Origin: Candidatus Hydrogenedentota bacterium
GTDB lineage: Bacteria; Hydrogenedentota; Hydrogenedentia; Hydrogenedentiales; CAITNO01
Length of the DNA stretch: 22,537 bases
Direction of reading: 5' to 3'
NCBI GenBank assembly: GCA_903922535.1
Contig: CAIXUF010001014.1
Span: 1 to 22,537 of the forward strand
The translations under genes and the position numbers were made by a program. Shown here piece by piece: positions 7,822 to 13,911 of the stretch (position 1 is its first letter; each line of letters opens with the position of its first letter). The notes below the pieces were generated by a model, which was given only the letters and a program-made list of their open reading frames with translations, did no database searches and was not told where the DNA came from.

Positions 7822-7911
7822 GTCATCCCGAGCGAAGTGAGGGATCTTCTCCCGCGCTGAGACTCTGTCGGCACAAAGGCCTTCACTTCGCTGCGCTGCG
7901 TTCAGGATGAC
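7822..7911. repeat. Palindromic intergenic repeat element (GTCATCC...GGATGAC)
   Basis: GTCATCC (7822-7828) is complementary to GGATGAC (7905-7911), and the 20-odd bases inside each end are also similar in inverted orientation (GAGCGAAGTGA against TCACTTCGCTGCG). The left 25 bases recur in inverted orientation with one mismatch at 9036-9060. This is a dispersed repeat type widely seen in bacterial intergenic DNA. Confidence 0.6.
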
Positions 7912-8003
7912 AAGATGCAAGGAGTGCTTCACGCCGCTTCAGGGAAGACGGAGAAAAAGTTGAACATGGACTTGCAGGACGGACAGGATGAGGGACATTC
8001 CCG

Positions 8004-8094
8004 CTCTGCGTCCCTCTGCGTTCTCCGCGTCTCTGCGATCGATTTGTTTTCTGTCTTTATCGCAGAGGCGCAAGGACGCGGAGGTGCGCAGAGG
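8004..8094. repeat. Long imperfect inverted repeat
   Basis: The arm 8004-8037, made of repeated CTCTGCG/CTCCGCG words, is largely complementary to 8061-8094 (CGCAGAGG...GCGCAGAGG). The loop is 23 bases and AT-rich. It could fold into a long RNA hairpin; it has no gene-like content. Confidence 0.5.
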
Positions 8095-8176
8095 TATACT
8101 GTTCCAGCCTGTTCATCCTGTTTATCCATGATGAACCTGGAAACGGCAGTTGGGGCGACCATGGCTCATTTAAGTC

Positions 8177-8212
8177 ATGGACTCTATGGACTTTATGGAC
8201 GGAATGGAGACA
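8177..8212. repeat. 9-bp tandem repeat, four units
   Basis: ATGGACTCT, ATGGACTTT, ATGGACGGA and ATGGAGACA lie head to tail. The units share ATGGA and diverge at the end. The array borders the group II intron remnant. Confidence 0.6.
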
Positions 8213-8572
8213 GCGCCGGGACAAGCCGGCAGGATGTAAGGAGTGCAAGTCTCTTGCAGTGAAGACATAGCGAGTCACACTGGCCCCGAGTCATGGCGCG
8301 GTTATCGAGAGGTAATCCTGCAAGCGTTGACAGGGGAACGTGCGGGTTGGGTATTGAGCCGTGAAATTGTCCTGTTCCGGGGTGCTGACGGTTTTCCATT
8401 GCACGAAAAGCAAAATCGGAGGCGTCGCTACCGCGAGACGCTCCCGGACCCCGCGCGGTCGAAGACCCCATGCACGCACGGAAACATCCTGCGCGGAACC
8501 CGGGAGATCCCGTCGTTGGCCCCGCCCTGTAGGCGTGGTCCGCGCGGAGAATCCGAATGGAGTACGGCCGCG

Positions 8573-8768
8573 ATGAACGATGACGGGAAGTCGGACAAAC
8601 TCATAGTACCTGCGAAGGGCTCGAACAAAAGCGGGAGCGGCATCCCGTGCGGCGGAGAGCCTGGAGGGAAGGGGTTTGGCCAAGGGAAACACGGGTCAGC
8701 AAAACAGCCGCTGGACACAGTGCCAATCACGTCTGAACCATACGCTGGACCGGGTACGCAGAGCCTGA
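8573..8768 (+). pseudogene. Group II intron-encoded protein, frameshifted N-terminal stub
   Basis: ATG 8573 begins MNDDGKSDKLIVPAKGSNKSG, the typical leader of group II intron RT/maturases. The family pattern then continues in a different frame, EGRGLAKGNTGQQN from 8664 to HTLDRVRRA, which ends at TGA 8766-8768. So one frameshift lies near 8620-8650, and the protein stops before the RT domain (no YxDD motif, no maturase X domain). Intact family members have about 400 or more further residues. Only about 25 bases separate this stop from domain V, which locates the deletion. Confidence 0.7.
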
Positions 8769-8792
8769 GAAATGCGTCATTACCCAAGGCAG

Positions 8793-8865
8793 GAGCCCGG
8801 TGCGGTAATTCCGCTCGCCGGGATCTGTGCGGGGGGCGCGGGGCAACCCGCGTCCCTACCGCGAC
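8793..8865 (+). ncRNA. Group II intron domains V and VI
   Basis: Ribozyme core: the 34-base domain V (8793-8826) carries the catalytic AGC, and domain VI has a GCAA tetraloop and an unpaired adenosine at 8858 in CTACC. Both helices are intact on inspection, in contrast to the decayed coding part. Confidence 0.82.
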
Positions 8866-9035
8866 CGATATGGACTGAACCCGGCGGGTGATTCGGATTT
8901 GTGTGTGTGTCCATTCTTTTCCGCAAAGCCCATGGCATTCATGGCTTCGGAAGATTCTCCCTGAAGGCGCCGGCCGTTCTTAGGTTGAAACTAAATGCGT
9001 TCCTGTTGCGCGTTGCGGTTGGCGATGAGGAAGAA
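8866..9035. other. Spacer after the intron
   Basis: No gene seen. A short (GT)n run occurs near 8899-8910. This stretch separates the intron 3' end from the next repeat element. Confidence 0.45.
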
Positions 9036-9117
9036 GATCCCTCACTTCGTTCGGGATGACAAAGGCGGCGTTCGCGATGACAAAGGCGGCGTTCGCGATG
9101 ACAAAGGCGGCGTTCGC
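9036..9117. repeat. Inverted copy of the 25-bp element plus 21-bp triple tandem repeat
   Basis: 9036-9060 (GATCCCTCACTT...GGGATGAC) is the reverse complement of 7822-7846 with one mismatch. Starting inside it, a 21-bp unit (GATGACAAAGGCGGCGTTCGC without the last base is 20) repeats three times exactly at 9055-9075, 9076-9096 and 9097-9117, then trails into GACGAC. Open frames over the array encode only repeated RERRLCH-type words and are not genes. Confidence 0.75.
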
Positions 9118-9173
9118 GACGACAGCAGTCGTCAAGCTGGATGTTCGCGGAGAAGCGGGGGCATCCTCTCCGG

Positions 9174-10223
9174 CTACAGTTGGATGGCGTCGATTCCCGG
9201 GATGCAGGAGTCGAGCGGCACGGTCTCGATGTGGGTGGCGCCGAGCTTGGCCAGTTCATAGCGCACGCGCGCGATGGGCAGGGTGGTGCTGGACGCGCCC
9301 ATTTGGATGCTGAACTCGGTGAAGTTCGCGCCCTCGTTCATCGTCGGCTCGTCGCCGAACAGCCGGTTCTCCCGAAGGTAGTCGAGAATCGCCGGCACGT
9401 GCTCCTTCTTGGCGTTGAAGAACACGAGCACCTTGTTCTCGGCGAACACGGCGCCGTACAGGTTCAGCAGGAACATGCGGGCCAGGTCGCACTTGCCCGG
9501 GTTGTCGCGCAGCGTGGGGGTTGCCCAGATGCCCGTCTCGGACTTCATGATCTCTTCGCTGATCTCCAGCCCGTAGTTGCGGATGGCGCTGCCGGTCTGG
9601 GTGATTTCGAGGCCGAGATCCACCGCGCCGTTGAGGACCTTCGCCTCGGTCTTGCCCCAGGATTCATACACGACCAGTCCGGCGTCGATGCGCGGCGGGG
9701 TGTTGTATTTCTGCACCGAGTACGCGCTGTGGCTTTCCGCAAAGCCCAGCGACGCGGCCTTCTTGCGGAACCATTCGATGGCGAGATAGGGCATCTCGGA
9801 AACCATCTTGACCAAGGGCTTTTCCCGCAGCAGCCCGGTCAGCCATGCGTCGAAGGTCACGCCCTTCAGGGGCAGGTTGATGACAACGATGCGCACATTG
9901 CCGCGTTCGAGCGAGAGCACCTTGTTGAGCTTGACCTCGCGGTTGTATTCATAGCGGTACTCCAGCAGGCGCTCGGTCACCCAGTCGTCCCCGCCGATGG
10001 CGATGTCCACCTCGTCCAGGGCAAGCTGCGCGCCGAATTCCTGCGGGCGCCCGTCCCAGCCCACCAGCCCGGTGTGCAGCAGAAAGGTGGTCGGCCCGCC
10101 ATCCTCGTATCCCTTGGTGGGGAAACCGGCGGCCTTGAGCAGGCTGACGAGATTGCCGCCCCGCTTGGGATCGGCCAGCGATCCGGCGGGCATGCCAATG
10201 ATAAGTTTGTCGTCCATGTTCAT
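9174..10223 (-). CDS. hisG: HisG-like ATP phosphoribosyltransferase, divergent long form
   Basis: 349 residues from ATG 10223, with SD AGGTG (complement of 10231-10235) 7 bases away; an upstream extension to 10292 lacks an SD. The N-terminus LIIGMPAGSLADP and DEVDIAIGGDDWVTE (70-84) match the first HisG domain. The PRPP-binding signature lies at 193-219 (EAKVLNGAVDLGLEITQTG...NYGL, including the TG-x-x turn). The last 75 residues (FTEFSIQMGASS...AKLGATHIETVPL) match the HisG C-terminal regulatory domain, so it is long-form. HisG condenses ATP and PRPP in the first step of histidine synthesis. No other his gene lies near, and the length exceeds the usual 280-300 residues. Family is confident; identity as the housekeeping enzyme is not. 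Confidence 0.8.
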   Translation of the reverse strand: MNMDDKLIIGMPAGSLADPKRGGNLVSLLKAAGFPTKGYEDGGPTTFLLHTGLVGWDGRPQEFGAQLALDEVDIAIGGDDWVTERLLEYRYEYNREVKLNKVLSLERGNVRIVVINLPLKGVTFDAWLTGLLREKPLVKMVSEMPYLAIEWFRKKAASLGFAESHSAYSVQKYNTPPRIDAGLVVYESWGKTEAKVLNGAVDLGLEITQTGSAIRNYGLEISEEIMKSETGIWATPTLRDNPGKCDLARMFLLNLYGAVFAENKVLVFFNAKKEHVPAILDYLRENRLFGDEPTMNEGANFTEFSIQMGASSTTLPIARVRYELAKLGATHIETVPLDSCIPGIDAIQL

Positions 10224-10506
10224 GATGGTGCACCTGATGGATGGTTGCGGCATCACCCGACTGGGGGCCGTTTTTAAACGCGTCAAAAGCATAGATCACG
10301 GCAAAGGGGGCCATGCCGGGGAAAAATACCGCTTGGACCGGACTTCAAGGAAATAAACGCCCCGGTTGATGGGACTGTCCATGAACCAAAGAAGCGCCCG
10401 TTCCTTGCGCAAGTATACCGGCGCGGGTGACCGCCTTTCCAGCGGGAGAACTACGGATTGCCGAAATCAGTGTTCCAGGCAACAGTGCATGCCTGCCGCC
10501 GACGGC

Positions 10507-11100
10507 TCACGGATACAGGCGGCGGTGCTCCCAACCGTCCGCCGCGCGGGTGTACACCAGCCGGTCATGCAAACGATAAGGCATTTTCAGCCAGAACTCT
10601 ATCACTTCGGGAAGCACCCGAAAGCCGGACCAGAACGGGGGACGGGGCACGGCGCCCAGCGCGTGCTTGGCGGCGTACTGGATGATGCGCCGCTCCAGAA
10701 TCATGCGGCCTTCCAGCGGCTGCGACTGTTTTGAGGCCCAGGCGCCTATCTGGCTCTGGCGCGGGCGCGACGCGAAATAGGCGTCCGCCTCGGCGTCAGT
10801 GACCGGCTCGACGGCGCCGCGGATGCGCACCTGTTTTTCGAGCGGCATCCAGTAGAAGCACAGCGCCGCGCGCGGATTCTCCTTTAGTTGCGCAGTCTTG
10901 GGGCTGTCCAGGTTGGTGTAGAAGACAAAACCGCGCTCGTCAAAACCCTTGAGCAGCACCTGACGCGCGTCGGGCGCGCCGGACGCGGCGGCGGTGGCCA
11001 GCGTCATCGCCGTGTGGTCGTCGATGCCCTCGCAGGCCTCGGCCTCGGCGTACCACTTGGCAAACAGATCAAACGGGCTGGATTCGGGGGGGATGGACAC
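10507..11100 (-). CDS. pdxH: Pyridoxamine/pyridoxine 5'-phosphate oxidase
   Basis: 197 residues, close to the usual PdxH length. It oxidises PNP or PMP to pyridoxal 5'-phosphate using FMN and oxygen. Characteristic segments: [18 protein letters not shown] (FMN-binding), [43 protein letters not shown], and the C-terminal [15 protein letters not shown]...HDRLVY...RLYP block. It starts at GTG 11100; the nearest purine-rich site (AAAGG, complement of 11113-11117) lies 12 bases away, a little far. It lies in the same direction as the isomerase upstream (64-base gap) and HisG downstream (283-base gap), so cotranscription with the former is plausible. Confidence 0.93.
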   Translation of the reverse strand: MSIPPESSPFDLFAKWYAEAEACEGIDDHTAMTLATAAASGAPDARQVLLKGFDERGFVFYTNLDSPKTAQLKENPRAALCFYWMPLEKQVRIRGAVEPVTDAEADAYFASRPRQSQIGAWASKQSQPLEGRMILERRIIQYAAKHALGAVPRPPFWSGFRVLPEVIEFWLKMPYRLHDRLVYTRAADGWEHRRLYP

Positions 11101-11164
11101 GATGTGGGGCTACCTTTCCGGGAAAGCACGGCGGGGATACGCGCCGCCGCAGGGCGGGACAGGA

Positions 11165-11977
11165 CTACACGAACCGTTTCATGTATTCAAGGCTTCGGGT
11201 TGCAATCGCCTCCGGCCCCGGGTCGAACTTGAACACCTCCACCGAAACGTAGCGGTCGTACTGGATATCGTGCAGCGCCTCGAAAATCGGCTTGAAGTCC
11301 ACGTCACCCCAGCCCGGCCCGTTCAGGTTGGTGTCGTTTGCGTGGTAATGACGGAGCTGGCGGGCGCAGCGCCGGATGAGTGCGGCCCGGTCTTCCGACT
11401 GGTAGGCCATGGCCTTGGTGTCCAGAAGCAGTTGGAAGTTCGGATGGTCAATCGCCTCGATCAGCTCGACGGTCTCGTCGACGGTCTGGCAAAAATTGGT
11501 CTCAAAGTGGGTAAGTTGCTCCATGCATATGGTCACCCCGCGCGCCTCGCAGACGGGCAGGGCCGTCTCGAACACCCCGCGGGCGTATCCGAAGGCCTGG
11601 TTGTAGGTGACATCGCGGCCCACGTTGCGCTGTTTGGGCGATCCGAAAATGAGCACCTTGCCGCCCACGTCGCCGCAGAAATTGACCAAGTCCACCAGAT
11701 AGCGGGCGGTGAACGCGCGCACTTGCGGGTCGGGATGGGTCAAATGCACGCCCTCCGGCCCCACAAACACCCAGTGGATGCCCAAGATGTCCAGCCCCGC
11801 CTTCCCCGCAAACCGAACGATGTCGCGGCGGGTGCTGTCGGGAATGTCGTAAACGTACTGCGCCAGTGTGAACGGCGCAATCTCAAGCCCGTCGTATCCA
11901 ACGCCCCGCACGTAGTCAATCGTGCGTTCCACATCGTTCCACTCTTTGAAAACCTCATTGCAGATGCCGAACTTCAT
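11165..11977 (-). CDS. Sugar phosphate isomerase/epimerase-like TIM barrel (AP endonuclease 2 superfamily)
   Basis: 270 residues. The (beta/alpha)8 fold is marked by MKFGICNEVF, GYDGLEIAPF, LGIHWVF and the metal-ligand set typical of xylose isomerase-like proteins: Glu 153 (ICMEQL), Asp 186 (LLLDTKAM), His 212 (HYHAND) and Glu 247 (VSVEVF). It probably epimerises or isomerises a sugar or sugar-like compound using a divalent metal; the substrate is unknown. The ATG (11977-11975) overlaps the TGA of the diguanylate cyclase gene (ATGA), and a strong SD AAAGGAG lies inside that gene's end, so the two are translationally coupled. Confidence 0.88.
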   Translation of the reverse strand: MKFGICNEVFKEWNDVERTIDYVRGVGYDGLEIAPFTLAQYVYDIPDSTRRDIVRFAGKAGLDILGIHWVFVGPEGVHLTHPDPQVRAFTARYLVDLVNFCGDVGGKVLIFGSPKQRNVGRDVTYNQAFGYARGVFETALPVCEARGVTICMEQLTHFETNFCQTVDETVELIEAIDHPNFQLLLDTKAMAYQSEDRAALIRRCARQLRHYHANDTNLNGPGWGDVDFKPIFEALHDIQYDRYVSVEVFKFDPGPEAIATRSLEYMKRFV

Positions 11978-13308
11978 CGCGCCACTTCGCTCCTTTCGAC
12001 CAACACTGTTCCCGTGGCGTGGTCATAGACCCACACGCGGTTTCCGCCCGACCGTTTCGCGCCGTACATCATTTCGTCGGCCAGACGGATGAACGTCTGC
12101 GCGTTCATGTTCTTGCGGTAGCTAATCAGGCCGAGACTCATGGTGCAGGCGTCGAACTGCCGCCCTGCGAAGGTCGTCCTGATGCGTTCGGCCACCTGGC
12201 GGGCCTGGGCCTCCTCCGTTTCGGGCAGGATGACGGTGAACTCGTCCCCGCCGTAGCGGAAGCCCGAATCAACGCAGTCGCGGGTGCACTCCCGCACCAC
12301 TTCGCCGATGGCGCGCAGCACATCGTCGCCCGCAAGATGGCCGTGGCGGTCGTTATACATCTTGAAACGGTCCACATCGAACAGCACCAACGACAAGGGG
12401 CGTCCCTGGCGGTGCGCCCGCTCGATTTCCACCTCCAGCCGCTGGTAGAAATGGCGCTGGTTGTATAGATCGGTCAGGTTGTCCTTTATCGTCATCTCCT
12501 TGAGTTCGGATTCAAGCTGCTTCTGCTGCGTGATGTCCTTGCAGATTGCGAGGGTGGAGAGGATCTCTCCGTCTTCCCTGCGGACCCGGGAAACGGAAAC
12601 CATGACGGGGATCAGCCTGCCGTCCCGCGCGACAAGCGTGGTTTCATGGTTGCGGATGGGGCCCCGGTCCAGTTTGACGGTGAGCGCCTCCAGTTCGTCC
12701 TCGCCGCCCGGAAGCACTTTGGTTATGGACTGTCCCACAAGCTCGGCGGCGGAATACCCGAGCATGTCCCCGGCGCCGCGGTTGATGTAGGTCAGCGTGT
12801 AATCCAGGCTGATCGTCAGCACCGTGTCCACGGAACTGTTGAGCAGATTCTCCAGGTACTCTTTGGTCGCGCGAAGTTCCGCCGTCGCATCGCGCACGCG
12901 CTCCTCAAGAAGAAGCTGATACTGGCGGTTCTCCATGAGCAGACGCCGCCGTTCGAGGGATTTTTCCACGGCAAAGGCCAGTTCACTGATGTGGAACGGC
13001 TTGAAAAGAAAGTCATACGCGCCCAGGCGCATCGCCTCAAGGGCGCTGGACACGTCCATGGCCGCCGTGGTGATGAGAATGCCCAGATCCTGATCAAGAG
13101 CCGACGCGCGGCGAACCAGTTCGAGCCCCGAGATGCCCGGAAGCTCCAAATCCATGATCAACAGCGAAAAACGATCCCATTCAAGGAGTTCCAACGCCTC
13201 TTTGGGGCTGCACAGCGTCTCGCACGCAATTCCTTCCTCAAGAAGGTATTGGCGAACCACCTCCACGGTGCCCACATCCGCGTCGACTATGAGAATTCGA
13301 TCTGGCAA
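11974..13308 (-). CDS. Response regulator with PAS and GGDEF domains (diguanylate cyclase)
   Basis: 444 residues. REC domain (about 1-122): acidic pocket D9/D11, phospho-acceptor D53 (LLIMDLELPG), conserved T80/T81 and K103. A short coiled coil leads to a PAS domain (about 150-265), then a GGDEF domain (about 272-435) with FDVDRFKMYND and the intact active-site GGDEF at 353-357. The product makes c-di-GMP from two GTP. The allosteric I-site (RxxD five residues before GGDEF) reads DCVD, so product inhibition is probably lost. Start: TTG 13308, with SD AAGG (complement of 13316-13319) 7 bases away; no alternative ATG fits the REC start. The cognate kinase is not in the window. Confidence 0.93.
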   Translation of the reverse strand: MPDRILIVDADVGTVEVVRQYLLEEGIACETLCSPKEALELLEWDRFSLLIMDLELPGISGLELVRRASALDQDLGILITTAAMDVSSALEAMRLGAYDFLFKPFHISELAFAVEKSLERRRLLMENRQYQLLLEERVRDATAELRATKEYLENLLNSSVDTVLTISLDYTLTYINRGAGDMLGYSAAELVGQSITKVLPGGEDELEALTVKLDRGPIRNHETTLVARDGRLIPVMVSVSRVRREDGEILSTLAICKDITQQKQLESELKEMTIKDNLTDLYNQRHFYQRLEVEIERAHRQGRPLSLVLFDVDRFKMYNDRHGHLAGDDVLRAIGEVVRECTRDCVDSGFRYGGDEFTVILPETEEAQARQVAERIRTTFAGRQFDACTMSLGLISYRKNMNAQTFIRLADEMMYGAKRSGGNRVWVYDHATGTVLVERSEVAR

Positions 13309-13452
13309 AATCTTACCTTACCGGTATTCCATCCGAGGATACCGAAATGACGCCATGCCCACCCCTTGAACCGTTCCCACCTATGGCAGCACAGCCCGAA
13401 TACCATACCCACACCACCTCCCGACATGCCACACCCACACCGTCGTCAACAA

Positions 13453-13468
13453 CCGGCAGCCCTGCCGG
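13453..13468 (-). terminator. Possible terminator after the small exported gene
   Basis: CCGGCA (13453-13458) pairs with TGCCGG (13463-13468) across a GCCC loop. On the minus strand the hairpin lies about 30 bases after the stop of the 89-codon gene and is followed by TTGTTG, a weak U-rich stretch. Confidence 0.4.
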
Positions 13469-13497
13469 ATTCCGCCAAAGCACAAAGGCTTGAAAAC

Positions 13498-13767
13498 TTA
13501 CAGATACTTGAACGCTGCGATAACGGCAACCACGGAACCGATCGTAAAGCCAATCTCGTACTTGCCGGGCAGTTTGTCCTTGTCGAACTCTTTCGTGGGC
13601 AAACCTTCCTTGTTGGCAAGTTTTTGGTCGGCCGACATGTCACCGCCCGCGGCGCCCGCGGCCTTTGCGATGTTGCCGGCCGCAAAGGCATGGCCCGGGA
13701 AAAACGCCAGTGAAGCGACCACCAAGACACACGCGGCCACGGCCAGAATCGATTTCTTGAACAGCAT
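13498..13767 (-). CDS. Small exported protein of unknown function
   Basis: 89 residues. The first 29 form a clear signal peptide (MLFKKS, a hydrophobic core, then AFA before AGN). The mature part has a small-residue, Ala/Gly-rich stretch, a charged Lys/Asp/Glu segment (NKEGLPTKEFDKDKLPGKYE) and a short C-terminal hydrophobic helix (IGFTIGSVVAVIAAFKYL). The SD GGAG (complement of 13776-13779) is 8 bases from the ATG, and a sigma-70 type promoter lies at 13801-13829. No family is recognised. It is divergent from the GH3-like/LysM gene and may share control with it; a role at the envelope is inferred from the signal peptide only. Confidence 0.8.
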   Translation of the reverse strand: MLFKKSILAVAACVLVVASLAFFPGHAFAAGNIAKAAGAAGGDMSADQKLANKEGLPTKEFDKDKLPGKYEIGFTIGSVVAVIAAFKYL

Positions 13768-13800
13768 GGCACATTCTCCAGTGGACCCTCGTCCATGGGA

Positions 13801-13829
13801 ATTTTACTCTGTTAATGCAAGAAGTGCAA
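13801..13829 (-). promoter_or_regulatory. Sigma-70 type promoter for the small exported gene
   Basis: On the minus strand, -35 TTGCAC (complement of 13824-13829) and -10 TAAAAT (complement of 13801-13806) are spaced by 17 bases. The -10 matches 5 of 6, the -35 only its TTG. Transcription would start near 13794, about 27 bases before the ATG. Confidence 0.4.
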
Positions 13830-13911
13830 TATGATTTACAAAGAAGCCGCACCACTGGGGTGACGGTTCAGTGTTTGGAAGGGCTGGCAACGGGAAGGAA
13901 GATGCAGGCGT

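Larger units (their letters stand above)
7536..8242. other. Gene-free repeat-rich region
   Basis: About 700 bases without a credible gene, containing four separate repeat structures listed individually (7765-7803, 7822-7911, 8004-8094, 8177-8212). Open frames across it, on both strands, follow the repeats and have no SD or family match. Confidence 0.6.
8243..8865 (+). mobile_element. Group II intron remnant with reverse transcriptase deleted
   Basis: The 3' end is diagnostic. Domain V is 8793-8826: the AGC triad at 8794-8796, the upper stem GCGG/CCGC, and the closing strand CCGGGATC. Domain VI follows (about 8829-8865) as a long GC stem capped by a GCAA loop, with a bulged branch-point A at 8858 and a 3' end CCGCGAC at 8865, eight bases counting the branch A. 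Upstream lies structured domain I-III like sequence and the start of the intron-encoded protein (8573-8768), after which nearly the whole RT/maturase ORF is missing. The 5' end is uncertain: GTGCA at 8243, followed by hairpin GCAAG-TCT-CTTGC, or GTGCG at 8340. The element cannot mobilise itself but might still splice if helped in trans. Confidence 0.82.

Noticed and set aside
8243..8878. One 211-codon protein over the intron
   Set aside because: The frame runs over ribozyme domains V and VI; only the stub 8573-8768 follows the intron-encoded protein, and that changes frame.
9036..9117. CRISPR-like array
   Set aside because: The units are contiguous, without spacers, and no cas gene is near.
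8995..9261. Open frames over the 21-bp array (RERRLCH-type repeats)
   Set aside because: They are translations of tandem repeat DNA without SD or start context.
9141..10277. Plus-strand open frame of 378 codons opposite the HisG-like gene
   Set aside because: Complement of the well-supported HisG-like gene; shadow composition.
10994..12028. Plus-strand open frame of 344 codons
   Set aside because: Antisense to the isomerase and pdxH genes, whose active-site motifs are clear.
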